The position numbers and the translations under genes were made by a program. Of a stretch of DNA of 64,000 nt, positions 42,672-53,300 are shown piece by piece. Numbering within the stretch: the first letter of the stretch is position 1; each line of letters starts with the position of its first letter. The notes beneath the pieces are model-generated. The model was given only the letters and a program-made list of their open reading frames with translations, made no database searches and had not been told where the DNA came from. Origin of the DNA: Arthrobacter sp. zg-Y20 (GTDB lineage Bacteria; Actinomycetota; Actinomycetes; Actinomycetales; Micrococcaceae); the NCBI RefSeq assembly GCF_030142075.1, contig NZ_CP126241.1, positions 1,116,001 through 1,180,000 of the forward strand. Reading direction: 5' to 3'.

Positions 42672-44399
42672 TTAGTTCCCCAGCAGGGCCCGCCGCAGGG
42701 TGTCCAGGCCCACCGAGCCCAGCTGCAGGGCCCGGGTGTGGAAGGCCTTCTCATCGAAGGCGTCCCCTTCGCGGCTGCGGACCTCGTCGCGGATCTGCTC
42801 CCAGAGCCGCTGGCCCAGCTTGTAGGACGGCGCCTGGCCCGGCCAGCCGAGGTAGCGGGTGAACTCGAAGTTCAGCTGGCCTTCGCTGATGGTCAGGTTT
42901 TGCCTAAGGAAGTCGTAGCCCTTCTCGGCTGTCCAGGTGCCTTCACCCCAGCGCTCGGGAATATCCAGTTCCAAGTGGACGCCGATGTCGAAGACCACGC
43001 GGGCCGCGCGCATCCGCTGGGCATCAAGCATGCCCATCTTGTCGCCCGGATCGCTGAGGTAGCCCAGCTGATCCATCAGCCGCTCGGCGTACAGCGCCCA
43101 ACCTTCGCCGTGGCCGGAAACCCAGCAGATGTTCCGCCGCCAGTCGTTGAGCAGCCCGCGCGCCGCCGTCGCCGTGGCAATCTGGAGGTGATGCCCGGGT
43201 ACGCCCTCGTGGTAGACCGTGGTGGTCTCCTGCCATGTGGTGAAGGTGTCCTCGCCCGCAGGAACGGACCACCACATGCGCCCGGGCCGGGAGAAGTCAT
43301 CGCTGGGGCCGGTGTAGTAGATGCCGCCCTCCTGGGTGGGGGCGATCATGCACTCGATCCGGCGCATGGGTCCGGTGATGTCAAAGTGCGAGCCGGCCAG
43401 GTCTTCCACGGCGCGGTCCGCCAGGTCCTGCATCCAGGACTGCAGCTCATCGGTGCCGTGCAACTGCCGGGCCGGATCCTCGTTCAGGATGTCCATTGCC
43501 TCCTGCACAGTGGCGCCGGGGCGGATCTGCTCCGCTACGGCTTCCTGTTCGGCGATGATGCGGTCCAGCTCTTCCACGCCCCATTGGTAGGTCTCCTCCA
43601 GATTGACGGAGGAGCCCAGGAACCGGCGGGACATTAGTGCGTAGCGTTCGGCGCCGACGGCGTCCTTCTCCGGCGCTGCGGGCAGCATCTCGGATTCCAG
43701 GAAAGTGGCCAGGGACAGGTACGCGCGGCGGGCGGACTCGGCGCCGGTGCGCAGCTCGGCCAGCAGTGACTCGGGGAGGTTTTCGCCGCCGGGCAGGGAT
43801 GCGTTGGCGGACAGGGCGTCGAAGAACCCGCCGTCCTCGGCATAGGCGGAAGCCTGCTCGATGACAATCTTGACCTGCCGGCGGGCCGGCACCAGCGACT
43901 GTTCCAGTCCGCTGCGGAGGCTGGTGATGTAGCCCGCGACGGCGTCGTCGACGTTGTTCAGCCGGCCGGCAATGTGGTGCCACTGCTCCTCGGTATCCGT
44001 GGGCATCAAATCGAAGATGCTGCGGATGCCTTGGGCGGGGGAAGCGATGTTGTTCAGGTCCGACAGGTCCCAGCCGGATTCGTGGATCTCCAGGTCCAGG
44101 CCGAGGCGCTCGTGCATGGCGTCCAGGGTCACACGGTCGACGTCGTCCGCGGGTTCCAGGCCGTCCAGGCGGCTGAGCGTTTCCCGGATGGCTTCGGCGA
44201 AGGACTCCAGGCCTGCGGGGGAATAGTCGCCGTATTCGGTTTCCCGCCCCGGGATGCCCAGGGAGGTGGCAAGGGACGGATCCAGGTCGAGGAGGGTGGC
44301 GGTGTATGCATTGGCCACGGCGTCGATGGCAGTGGGCTGGCGCGCCGGCGCGCTGGCCGCGGTGGACATGGGCTCGGAAGATGATGTCTGTTGGCTCAC
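42672..44399 (-). CDS. DUF885 family putative metallopeptidase
   Basis: A 575-residue mostly helical protein of the DUF885 family, related in fold to M2/M3-like zinc peptidases. The zinc site pattern is TTVYHEGVPGHHLQIA, with a downstream glutamate in GHGEGWALYAERLMDQLG. No signal peptide is visible, so it is probably cytoplasmic and may degrade peptides; the substrate is unknown. An internal ATG at 44369 (MSTAAS) is an alternative start. It is not part of the conserved carboxylase block in mycobacteria and appears to be an insertion there. Confidence 0.88.
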   Translation of the reverse strand: MSQQTSSSEPMSTAASAPARQPTAIDAVANAYTATLLDLDPSLATSLGIPGRETEYGDYSPAGLESFAEAIRETLSRLDGLEPADDVDRVTLDAMHERLGLDLEIHESGWDLSDLNNIASPAQGIRSIFDLMPTDTEEQWHHIAGRLNNVDDAVAGYITSLRSGLEQSLVPARRQVKIVIEQASAYAEDGGFFDALSANASLPGGENLPESLLAELRTGAESARRAYLSLATFLESEMLPAAPEKDAVGAERYALMSRRFLGSSVNLEETYQWGVEELDRIIAEQEAVAEQIRPGATVQEAMDILNEDPARQLHGTDELQSWMQDLADRAVEDLAGSHFDITGPMRRIECMIAPTQEGGIYYTGPSDDFSRPGRMWWSVPAGEDTFTTWQETTTVYHEGVPGHHLQIATATAARGLLNDWRRNICWVSGHGEGWALYAERLMDQLGYLSDPGDKMGMLDAQRMRAARVVFDIGVHLELDIPERWGEGTWTAEKGYDFLRQNLTISEGQLNFEFTRYLGWPGQAPSYKLGQRLWEQIRDEVRSREGDAFDEKAFHTRALQLGSVGLDTLRRALLGN

Positions 44400-44456
44400 A
44401 AAGGTAGCCTAACCGCAGAGGCGCCCGGCGGGCCTAATCGCCGTTCCGCAAGGGGG

Positions 44457-44696
44457 CTAACGGAAGCTGCGCCGCCAGGAGCCCGGCCCGGGGGTCGGCT
44501 CGAGCCGGAGCATCCGGCGCCGGGCCCAAATCCGGTGTGCCGGGCGCGGTGCCGGCAGCACTGCTTCTTCAGCCGCCAGCCCGGCGACGACGGCGGCCAG
44601 CGCCGCGAGCTCCTCGTCCGTGGGGTTGCCGGCCACCACGGAGAGCAGGGGTGCATCGGGGGCCGGCGACTCGGGGGATAGGTCCGCGGTGCTCAC
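44457..44696 (-). CDS. accE: Acyl-CoA carboxylase epsilon subunit
   Basis: A 79-residue protein matching the actinobacterial carboxylase epsilon subunit: [20 protein letters not shown], an Ala/Pro-rich middle, and a basic end with W-x-R-R and PGSWRRSFR. It stabilises or activates the alpha-beta carboxylase complex. GTG 44696 overlaps the accD stop (TGTGA), so it is translated with accD. Confidence 0.9.
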   Translation of the reverse strand: MSTADLSPESPAPDAPLLSVVAGNPTDEELAALAAVVAGLAAEEAVLPAPRPAHRIWARRRMLRLEPTPGPGSWRRSFR

Positions 44697-46288
44697 AGCG
44701 GCATGTTCCCGTGCTTCTTGGCCGGCAGGGCGGCGCGCTTCTCGCGCAGGGCCCGCAGCCCGCGGATCAGCTGCAGCCGGGTTTCGGAGGGGGCAATCAC
44801 GGCGTCCACGTATCCGAGCTGGGCGGCCTGGTACGGGTTGAGCAGCTCGTCCTCATACTGCTCGATGTACTGGCGGCGGACGTCTTCGACGTCGCCCCCG
44901 GCGTCGGCGGCTGCCTTCAGCGGCGCCCGGTAGAGGATGTTGACGGCGCCCTGGGCACCCATCACGCCGATCTGCGCGGTGGGCCAGGCGAGGTTGAGGT
45001 CGGCGCCCAGCTTCTTGGAGCCCATCACAATGTAGGCCCCGCCGTAGGCCTTGCGGGTGATGACGGTGAGCTTGGGGACGGTGGCCTCGGCGTAGGCGTA
45101 GAGCAGCTTCGCGCCGCGGCGGATGATGCCGTTGAACTCCTGGTCCTTGCCCGGCAGGAAGCCCGGCACGTCCACGAAGGTGAGGATGGGAATGTTGAAG
45201 GCGTCGCAGTTCCGGACGAAGCGTGCGGCCTTCTCAGAAGCGGCGATGTCCAGGGTGCCGGCAAACTGCATGGGCTGGTTCGCCACGATGCCCACGGTGT
45301 GGCCTTCGACCCGCCCGTACCCGATGATCACATTCGGTGCGTAGAGGGCCTGCATTTCCAGAAAGTGGCCGTCATCCAGCACGTTCTCGATGACGGCCCG
45401 GATGTCATAGGGCTGGTTGGCGGAGTCCGGGATGAGGGTGTCCAGGGCCAGGTCCGCCTCGGTGGGTTCCGGATCGGAGTCGAAAGCGGTCAGCGGTGCT
45501 TCGGCAAGGTTGTTGGACGGCAGGAAGTCCAGCAGTTCGCGGACGAACTCGATGGCGTCCTCCTCGTCCGAGGCGAGGTACGTGGACGTGCCCGTGGTGG
45601 CGTTGTGCTGGCGGGCACCGCCCAGGGTTTCCATGTCCACGTCTTCGCCCGTGACCGTCTTGATGACGTCGGGTCCGGTGATGAACATGTGGGAGGTCTT
45701 GTCCACCATAACGACGTAGTCGGTCAGGGCGGGGGAGTACGCGGCACCGCCGGCGGAGGGGCCCATGATCAGGGAAATCTGCGGCACCACCCCGGACGCA
45801 TGCACGTTGTTGCGGAAGATGTCAGCGAACATGGCCAGCGACGCGACGCCTTCCTGGATGCGGGCGCCGCCGCCGTCGAGGATGCCCACCACGGGACAGC
45901 CGGTGCGCAGCGCGAATTCCTGCACCTTGACGATCTTCTCGCCGTTGACCTGGCTCAGGGAACCGCCGTACACAGTGAAGTCCTGGCTGTAGACGGCCAC
46001 GGGACGGCCGTCCACAGTGGCGTAGCCGGAAACCAGGCCGTCGCCCAGGGGCTTCTTCTTTTCCATCCCGAACGCGGTGGAGCGGTGGACAGCCAGTGCA
46101 TCGAACTCCACGAAGGACCCGGCGTCGACCAGCAAACCGATGCGCTCCCGGGCAGTGTGCTTGCCGCGGGCGTGCTGCTTCTCGACGGCGGCCTGTCCGG
46201 AGGGCAGCTCAGCCTCGGCCTGGCGCCGCCGGAACTCGGCGATCTTGCCTGCGGTCGTGTGCAGGTTCGTGTCCTGGTCGATGCTCAA
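44693..46288 (-). CDS. accD: Acyl-CoA carboxylase carboxyltransferase subunit
   Basis: A 531-residue carboxyltransferase beta subunit (propionyl/acetyl-CoA type) that moves carboxyl from biotin to acyl-CoA. The two crotonase-like halves are present: [20 protein letters not shown] and [15 protein letters not shown] form the acyl-CoA oxyanion hole, and [20 protein letters not shown] with [13 protein letters not shown] the carboxybiotin site. TTG 46288 is the start, since CGGAGG lies six bases before it and the protein then begins MSIDQDTNL as expected. It is coupled to accE and divergent from an SDR gene; the 5' region contains a nested inverted repeat. Confidence 0.94.
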   Translation of the reverse strand: MSIDQDTNLHTTAGKIAEFRRRQAEAELPSGQAAVEKQHARGKHTARERIGLLVDAGSFVEFDALAVHRSTAFGMEKKKPLGDGLVSGYATVDGRPVAVYSQDFTVYGGSLSQVNGEKIVKVQEFALRTGCPVVGILDGGGARIQEGVASLAMFADIFRNNVHASGVVPQISLIMGPSAGGAAYSPALTDYVVMVDKTSHMFITGPDVIKTVTGEDVDMETLGGARQHNATTGTSTYLASDEEDAIEFVRELLDFLPSNNLAEAPLTAFDSDPEPTEADLALDTLIPDSANQPYDIRAVIENVLDDGHFLEMQALYAPNVIIGYGRVEGHTVGIVANQPMQFAGTLDIAASEKAARFVRNCDAFNIPILTFVDVPGFLPGKDQEFNGIIRRGAKLLYAYAEATVPKLTVITRKAYGGAYIVMGSKKLGADLNLAWPTAQIGVMGAQGAVNILYRAPLKAAADAGGDVEDVRRQYIEQYEDELLNPYQAAQLGYVDAVIAPSETRLQLIRGLRALREKRAALPAKKHGNMPL

Positions 46289-46419
46289 GAAGGCCTCCGG
46301 GTGCCGGTCGAGTAGCGCGGGAACCTTCCGGCGGGAAGGGCCGTGCTGGGCGTTAAGTAGGTTCCGCACAAAATGCGTGCGGTTTACGGGGTGTGGTTTA
46401 CCCAGTCTAGTGAGCGCCT

Positions 46420-46465
46420 GCACCGGGACTGAGTGTAGAAATCCTACAATTTCGCGTCCCGGTGC
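46420..46465. promoter_or_regulatory. Nested inverted repeat in the accD/SDR spacer
   Basis: Outer arms GCACCGGGAC (46420-46429) and GTCCCGGTGC (46456-46465) are perfect inverse complements of 10 bases. An inner pair TGTAG (46434-46438) and CTACA (46444-46448) has almost the same centre. It lies between the divergent accD and SDR starts, about 130 bases upstream of accD. It may be an operator for a fatty-acid regulator or an RNA hairpin in a leader; nothing decides this. Confidence 0.55.
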
Positions 46466-46549
46466 TTGGTCCGGCGCAGATGTGGGCCGACATGCGGACA
46501 CGATGTTACTGACGGGTAACTTAGCTGTGGTGTGTATTACTGTCGAGGC

Positions 46550-47407
46550 ATGAGCACACCCAACAGCACCCCGGAAACGGCGTCGCGGTCCCTGGCCGGA
46601 CGCACCATCCTGATGTCCGGCGGCAGCCGCGGCATCGGACTTGCCATTGCCCTGCGTGCCGCAGCGGACGGCGCCAACATTGCAATGCTCGCCAAAACGG
46701 CGCAGCCGCACCCCAAGCTGGAAGGCACGGTCTACACCGCCGCCGAACAGTTGGAGGCTGCCGGCGGCAAGGCCCTCCCGATCATCGGCGACGTGCGCCG
46801 CGACGAAGACGTTGCCCGCGCGGTCCAAGCCACCGTGGAACAGTTCGGCGGGATCGACATTGTCCTGAACAACGCCTCGGCCATTGATCTGTCCGGCACG
46901 GACGCCGTGACGATGAAGAGCTATGACCTGATGGCGGACATCAATACCCGCGGCACCTTTATGCTGTCCAAGTTCTCCCTGGACGCCCTGCGCCGGTCCG
47001 ATAACGCCCACATCCTGACGCTCTCCCCGCCCCTGAACATGGACCCCAAGTGGGCCGGCAACTACCTCGCCTACACCCTGGCCAAGTACGGAATGTCGCT
47101 CACTACGCTCGGCCTGGCGGAGGAACTGAAGAACGACGGCGTGGCGGTGAACTCGCTGTGGCCGGTCACCGGCATCGACACCGCGGCAATCCGCAACATG
47201 CCCGGCGGCGACAAGCTGGCGGCGGCGTCGCGCAGCGCCGACATCATGGCCGATGCTGCACATGCCATCCTGACCCGGCCCAGCAGCCAGTCGACCGGCA
47301 ACTTCTACACCGATGAAGCCGTCCTCCGGGAGGAAGGCATCACCGATTTCAGCCGGTACGCGCCGGGCGTGCCCGCAGAGTCGCTGATGCTGGACTTCTT
47401 CCTCTAG
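46550..47407 (+). CDS. Short-chain dehydrogenase/reductase (HSDL2-like)
   Basis: A 285-residue SDR oxidoreductase. The NAD(P) motif is [19 protein letters not shown] appears at the usual place, and the catalytic YxxxK is [10 protein letters not shown]. The long segment [20 protein letters not shown] after beta-2 is the mark of the HSDL2/SDR group, which often acts on lipid-like ketones. ATG 46550 has GAGG very close, so translation may be leaderless or weak. It diverges from accD, which fits lipid metabolism; the substrate is unknown. Confidence 0.88.
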   Translation: MSTPNSTPETASRSLAGRTILMSGGSRGIGLAIALRAAADGANIAMLAKTAQPHPKLEGTVYTAAEQLEAAGGKALPIIGDVRRDEDVARAVQATVEQFGGIDIVLNNASAIDLSGTDAVTMKSYDLMADINTRGTFMLSKFSLDALRRSDNAHILTLSPPLNMDPKWAGNYLAYTLAKYGMSLTTLGLAEELKNDGVAVNSLWPVTGIDTAAIRNMPGGDKLAAASRSADIMADAAHAILTRPSSQSTGNFYTDEAVLREEGITDFSRYAPGVPAESLMLDFFL

Positions 47408-47467
47408 CCGGGCCTGCACGGAACCGGGTGCCCGTCAATGTCAGGGCGCCCGCGTAAGATCGGATGC

Positions 47468-48355
47468 ATGCAACTGCACTACTCCAGCATGGAAAGACCG
47501 GCCCTGGATCCGGACCGCCTGCGGGCGGCCCTGGTGGCCCCCGCCGGCCCGTATGCGGAGCTGGAAGTAGTACAGGAAACAGGTTCCACCAACACGGACC
47601 TGGCCGACGCCGCCCGCCTGCGCCCCTGGGAGGTTCCGGACCTTACGGTGCTGACCGCCGAACTGCAGAACGCCGGCCGGGGCCGGATGGACCGCAGCTG
47701 GGTGGCACCGGAACGGTCCTCCCTGTTTGTCAGCGTCCTGATGCGGCCGGTGAACCGGGACGGGCGCCCGCTGCCCACGGACTCCTACGGCTGGCTGTCG
47801 CTGCTGGCTGCGCTGGCGATGGCAGAGAGCATAGCCGCCCGCACCGGCGTGGAAGCCCGGCTGAAATGGCCGAATGACGTGATGGTGGACGGACGCAAGC
47901 TCGCCGGGGTGCTGGCGCAGCTGGTTCCCTCCAGCGACGGCGCACCGCCGGCCGTAGTGGTTGGTGCCGGCCTGAACGTGAGCCTCACCGATGAGGACCT
48001 GCCGGTTCCCACGGCCACCAGCCTGCTGATGGAGTATGCCTCCACCACGGACCGCAACATCCTGCTCCAGGACTACCTGCTGGCCCTGGCGGACGGCTAC
48101 CGCTTGTTCTGCTCCGTAGACGGAGACGCCAACGCCGTGCCCGCAGGCGGGCAGGACTCGCTGCGGGGCCGGGTTACCGCACGGTTGACCACCCTGGGCC
48201 GGGACGTGCGTGCCGAGCTGCCCGGGGGCGGAGCCCTCCTGGGCCGTGCTGCGGCGCTGGCGCCCACGGGAGCCCTCGTTATTGTCGATGAGCAGGGGCA
48301 CCCGCACACGGTCAGCGCCGCCGATGTGGTGCACCTGCGCGCCGGGCAGGCCTGA
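47468..48355 (+). CDS. birA: Biotin--protein ligase (no DNA-binding domain)
   Basis: A 295-residue biotin protein ligase that activates biotin with ATP and attaches it to the carboxylase alpha subunit. Motifs are QETGSTNTDLAD, QNAGRGRMDRSW (the biotinyl-AMP loop) and LKWPNDVMVDGRKLAGVL; a small C-terminal domain follows. The N-terminal helix-turn-helix of E. coli BirA is absent, so it is a monofunctional enzyme. ATG 47468 is chosen; ATG 47489 is possible. Placement near accD, accE, maf and accA3 is the standard actinobacterial arrangement. Confidence 0.93.
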   Translation: MQLHYSSMERPALDPDRLRAALVAPAGPYAELEVVQETGSTNTDLADAARLRPWEVPDLTVLTAELQNAGRGRMDRSWVAPERSSLFVSVLMRPVNRDGRPLPTDSYGWLSLLAALAMAESIAARTGVEARLKWPNDVMVDGRKLAGVLAQLVPSSDGAPPAVVVGAGLNVSLTDEDLPVPTATSLLMEYASTTDRNILLQDYLLALADGYRLFCSVDGDANAVPAGGQDSLRGRVTARLTTLGRDVRAELPGGGALLGRAAALAPTGALVIVDEQGHPHTVSAADVVHLRAGQA

Positions 48356-48359
48356 GCAT

Positions 48360-48968
48360 ATGAGGACCGGACTGTCCCTTTTCGGCAGGCGGTGGGCGGT
48401 GCGCCTGAGACTGTATCCCGGCGAACACCTCATAACCGCCGGACGCCCGCACGCCCGTTCTCTGTGGAAACCGCTGGTACTGGCCGGAGTCACCGGTGCC
48501 GCCGCCGGATACGCATACGGCTGGCTCGGCCGGGACAGCCTGCCCGGGCAGCTCGGCGAGTGGAGTCCGTATCTGCAGCCCGCCGTCGCTGCCGTGGCCG
48601 TGCTGCTCCTGCTGCGCTACTGCGTCCCGCCCGTGCTGCGCTGGTTGGCCGGCCGCATCATCCTCACCGACCGCCGGCTGATCCAGCGCCAGGGGGTGCT
48701 GCTGCGGCGTGAGCATGAGATTGCCCTGGCTGCCATCTACCAGCTGGAAATACGGCAGTCCGTGCCGGACCGGATGCAGGGAAGCGGCACGCTGGTGCTG
48801 GACCTCGGACACGGGCGGGTGATGCAGTACCCGGCGGTGCCCGAAGTGCACCGCTTCCGGTCGCTAGTGGTCTCGGCCATAGGCCAGCTGCCGCTGACCG
48901 CCATGTTTGATGGTGTAGATATTGATTCAGACGGGGGATACGACTACGAACGGAGGGACAATGACTGA
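48360..48968 (+). CDS. Membrane protein with bacterial PH domain
   Basis: A 202-residue protein: two transmembrane helices (about 38-58 and 70-90) followed by a bacterial pleckstrin-homology-like domain (about 95-180) with IILTDRRLIQRQGVLLRREH, the usual start of DUF304/YdbT domains. ATG 48360 comes four bases after the birA stop and it overlaps the next gene by eight bases, so birA, this gene and the cyclase form an operon. This matches the position of the membrane gene next to birA in mycobacteria. Function unknown. Confidence 0.85.
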   Translation: MRTGLSLFGRRWAVRLRLYPGEHLITAGRPHARSLWKPLVLAGVTGAAAGYAYGWLGRDSLPGQLGEWSPYLQPAVAAVAVLLLLRYCVPPVLRWLAGRIILTDRRLIQRQGVLLRREHEIALAAIYQLEIRQSVPDRMQGSGTLVLDLGHGRVMQYPAVPEVHRFRSLVVSAIGQLPLTAMFDGVDIDSDGGYDYERRDND

Positions 48969-50133
48969 CGCAGGCCACGGCGAGGCCGGCGCCGCCAGCC
49001 ACCCCGAACCCCTGTCAGTGCCTGCCGATTCCGTGCCGGCGGACCCGCTGCAGGCCGCAACGGCGCCCCGCCCGGACTATTCGGCGGCGGACACGGGTAC
49101 GGAAATTGACCGGGAGGACGTGCGCAGGCTCGAGGCGCAGCTGATCGGCGGTCCGCGGACCTTGAGGCGCCGTGAAGCTGCCGCCGAAGCGGGCGTCTCG
49201 CTCCTCTCGGCCCGCAAGCTCTGGCGCGCCATGGGTTTCCCGAACCTCGACGACGACGCGGTCTTTTTCACCGAGCAGGACCGGGAGGCGCTCAGCACCG
49301 TGATTGAACTGGTGCGAGACGAGCAGCTCACCGAGGAAGCGGCCATTTCCATCATGCGTTCCATCGGCCAGATGACGGACCGCATGGTGGTGTGGCAGGT
49401 TGAAGCACTGGTCGAAGAAATGGTGGCTAGGCGCGGAATCACCGACGCCGAGGCCCGCAAGAACCTGGTGGCGGCCCTGCCCGATTTGATTGAACCGTTG
49501 GAAAAGACGCTGGTCTACGCCTGGAAGCGGCAGCTTAATGCGGCTATCCAGCGGCTGGCCCTGCGCGCCGAAGCGGGCCTGGCCAGCCACGACGGCAGCG
49601 CCTCGGATGATGCCCCGCTGCCGCTGGCACGGGCGGTGGGTTTCGCTGATCTTGTCTCCTACACCAGCCTTTCCCGGCAGATGAACGAGAAGACCCTGGC
49701 GCAGATGGTGCAGCGTTTTGAGCACAAGTGTGCCGAGATCATTTCGGTGGGCGGCGGGCGGCTGGTCAAGACCATCGGCGACGAAGTGCTCTTCAATGCC
49801 GAGACACCTGAGGCCGGTGCCGAAATTTCACTGGCACTGGCGAAGGCCTTCACCGAAGATGAGCTGCTGCCCTCGGCCCGCGTATCCCTGGTCTGGGGAC
49901 GCGTCCTGTCCCGGCTGGGAGACATCTACGGCCCCACCGTGAACCTTGCCTCCCGGCTGACGTCCCTGGCCGAGCCCGGCACTGTGCTGACCGATGCCTC
50001 CACCGCGGCCGCGCTGAAGGACAACCCGAAGTTTGTCCTCATCCCGCATCAGCCGCGCAACGTGCGCGGGTTTGGTGAAATCCACCCGGTGACTTTGGCC
50101 CGCGGCACCGGATCGGGACTGGTCCTGGACTGA
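48961..50133 (+). CDS. Class III adenylate/guanylate cyclase (Rv1264-like)
   Basis: A 390-residue cytoplasmic cyclase. The N-terminal half (about 40-205) resembles the autoinhibitory, pH-responsive domain of mycobacterial Rv1264, beginning with an HTH-like helix set (RREAAAEAGVSLLSARKLW). The catalytic domain (about 222-385) keeps the metal aspartates (VGFADLVSYT and KTIGDEVLF), the substrate lysine in VKTIGD, and the transition-state Asn/Arg in GPTVNLASRL, so it should be active on ATP. CGGAGG precedes ATG 48961, which overlaps the PH-domain gene. The reaction product and trigger are inferred from the family. Confidence 0.9.
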   Translation: MTDAGHGEAGAASHPEPLSVPADSVPADPLQAATAPRPDYSAADTGTEIDREDVRRLEAQLIGGPRTLRRREAAAEAGVSLLSARKLWRAMGFPNLDDDAVFFTEQDREALSTVIELVRDEQLTEEAAISIMRSIGQMTDRMVVWQVEALVEEMVARRGITDAEARKNLVAALPDLIEPLEKTLVYAWKRQLNAAIQRLALRAEAGLASHDGSASDDAPLPLARAVGFADLVSYTSLSRQMNEKTLAQMVQRFEHKCAEIISVGGGRLVKTIGDEVLFNAETPEAGAEISLALAKAFTEDELLPSARVSLVWGRVLSRLGDIYGPTVNLASRLTSLAEPGTVLTDASTAAALKDNPKFVLIPHQPRNVRGFGEIHPVTLARGTGSGLVLD

Positions 50134-50303
50134 TTCCGGGTCCCTCCGCGGCCCGCCCCGCGGCCCGTTCCCTTGGGCAGTGACGCAAGTTACCTCCAGA
50201 TGAGATCTGTGTAACACTATGCGGTGGAACTGTGGTGTCCGCTCCCTGTCTCGGGGGTTGCCGGACCCCTTTCCGCTGCAGGTCAAAACCAGGGGGAAAC
50301 ATC

Positions 50304-53300
50304 GTGGCAGCGCATGGGGGAAATGCACGTCTGCTCAGCCGCAAGCGGCGCAGGGCAGTGTCGGTTGGCTCGGCCGTTGCGGTCACCGCAGGGCTGGTGA
50401 CCGGAGCACTGCTGTATCCGGGGTTCGCCAGCGCCGATGTGGACTTGAACGACGGCGGGGTCTGGGTCACCAACCGCACCCAGGGCATGGTGGGCCACCT
50501 GAACTACCCTTCCCGGCTGCTCGACGGCGGTTACACCGCGAACAGTGACAACTTCGATGTGCTGCAGAACGCCGGCACCGTCTTCAACCTCAACACGGAC
50601 CAGTCCAAGGCCAGCCCGGTGGACGTGGCCAACGTGGCTCGCGGGGCCGAAGTGCAGCTTCCCGGTGCCGCCGAGTTTTCCTTCGGCGGGGACACGGTTG
50701 CCATTACCGACCCGGCCCAGGGCAGGGTATGGATCACGCCTGCCAGCGACGTCGGATTTTTCAGCGAGGACGACGCGAAACCGGTGCTTGACGGGAAACC
50801 CGGCGTGCTGGCTGCCGTCTCTTCAGAGGACCACGTTGTGGTCGCGGCGCCGTCGGACGGGATTCTTTACACGTTCGAGAAGGACGAGGACGGTGAGTTC
50901 GGCGAGCCCGAAACCCGGGAAGCCGCCGCCCTGAAGGACTTCAAGGACGCGCAGATTGCTGCAGTCGGGGCCCGTCCCGTGGTGCTGAACACGGAAACCG
51001 AAACACTGCTGCTGCCCAACGGTGAAACCGTCAGCATTCCGGAGGGGAAGAACGCGAAGCTGCAGCAGAGCGGACCGGAGAGCGAGTTTGTCGCCGTCGC
51101 CACGGAGGATGCCCTGATCCTGCAGCCCCTGGACGGCGGGAAACCGGAAATCACTGAGCTCGACTCCGGCGGCGGCGGCGCAGCGGCTCCGGTACGGCTG
51201 GGCGACTGCGTGTACGCGGCATGGGCAGGCTCAGGGACCCATGTGCGGGACTGCGGCAACGACGCCGAGGACACCCGCGAGGACATCCCCGGCCTGAGCC
51301 CGTCTTCCGAACTGGTTTTCCGCGTGAACCGCGACGTGGTGGTCCTCAACGACGTCAACGGCGGCGGCGTATGGCTTGTCCTGGAGAACATGCAGTTGGT
51401 GGACAACTGGGGGGACGTCATTCCGCCCGAGCAGAGCAATGACGACGATGAAGAGGAGGCTGCCAGCGAGAACCCGGTCAATGCCCTGCCGGACCGGACC
51501 ACGGACAACCGTGCGCCGGTGGCCTCGGACGATACTGTGGGAGCCCGTGCCGGGCGGACCACCATCCTGCAGGTCCTTGAAAATGACAGCGACCCCGACG
51601 GCGACCTCCTGACTGCTTCCGTGGTGGGGGATATGCCCATGGTGGGCGGCGTGGAACCCATTTACAACGGCGCAGCCCTGCAGATCGTGGTCCCGCTTAA
51701 TACCCCCGCGGGAACAGGAACCTTCACGTACCAGGTCAGTGACGGCCGCGGCGGCACGGACACCGCCAGCGTGAGCGTACGGGTAGTGGGAGCCGGGGAA
51801 AATACCCCGCCTGAACCCCGCCGGAACACGAAAATCCTGTTGGAACAGGGAAAATCGGTTAGCCAAAACGTCCTCAACGACTGGAAAGACGCCGACGGGG
51901 ATGACCTGGTCCTCATCAGCGCGGAGCCCACGGAAGATGGAGACCAGGTCCGCCCTGCCTCCGACGGCCTGCTGGACTTCCGGGACGTCGGGAAAACCCA
52001 GGGTGTCAAGGAAGTGGCCATCACGGTTTCCGACGGTACTGACGAAGTCAAGGGGACCGTCACCTACGACGTGCGGCCCTCAGGCGTCCTTCCGCCGGTG
52101 GCCAACTTTGACCACGTCACTACCACCGTGGACCAGCCCGTTCAGATGTTCCCGCTGAAGAATGACCTGGATCCGGCAGGAGGCCAGTTGACCCTGGCCA
52201 AGGCCGAGGGCGAAAAAGGCGTGGTGGTCACCCCGGACTACCAGACCGGGTCCATTGGGTTCATGCCAACCGAGGCGGGCACCTACTACATCGAATATCT
52301 GGTGACCAACGGGCCGCAGAGCGCCAGCGGGCTGATCCGCGTTGATGCCAACCCGTCCGGCCGGGGAGGAGTCCCGGTGGCGGTGCGCGACGTCGCCCTG
52401 CTGCCCCGCGGCGAAAGTGTCCTGGTTGACGTCCTGGGCAATGACACGGACCCCACCGGCGGGATCCTGGTGGTGCAGTCTGTCCGCACTCCCGATGACG
52501 CGCCGGTGAACGTGGCAGTGCTGGACCGGCATCTCCTGCAGATCCATGACACCCGCAGCCTGCGCCAGCAAATGACCATTGAGTACTCCGTCTCCAACGG
52601 CACTGCCGCCAAGACGGGCGAGGTGAACATCATTCCGGTGGAGCAGCCGGCCACCCTCCTGCCCCCGACCGCCGGCCCGGATGAAGCAGTGGTGCGGGTG
52701 GGCGACGTCGTCACCATTCCCGTGCTTGATAACGACTCCTCTCCCACCGGCGGTGAGCTGACACTGAATCCGGTCCTGCCGCAGCCTGTTGACCCGCAGG
52801 ACGGGCAAATGTTCGTCTCCGACAACAAGCTGCGGTTCGTGGCCGGGCAAAGTGCCAAGACGGTGTATGCCATTTACGAGGTCTCCGACGAGACGGGCCA
52901 AAAGAACTCTGCGCAGGTACGCATCAATATCCGGCCCCGCGACGATGAGAAGAACACACCCCCGGTGCCGGTGAACGTGGAGGGGCGCGTTGTTGCCGGA
53001 ACCACCGTGCGTATCCCCATTCCGCTGGACGGGCTGGATGCGGACGGTGATTCCGTGGTGCTCAACGGAATCGGCAGCGCTCCGACCCGCGGTGCTGCCC
53101 TCGCCGGCCCGAATTACATCGACTACACCGCCCTGGCCCAGGCCGCAGGGACCGATTCCTTCACCTACACCGTCCGGGACCGCTTGGGCGTGGAAAACAC
53201 CGGAACGGTCCAAGTGGGAATTGCACCCGCTGCACAGGCCAACCAGAAGCCTGTGGCAGTGGAGGATACCGTGACGCTCCGTCCCGGGCGGTCCCACGCG

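Noticed and set aside
46289-47419. N-terminal extension of the accD frame opposite the SDR gene
   Set aside because: The accD protein starts properly at TTG 46288 with a good ribosome-binding site; the extension is antisense to a real SDR gene.
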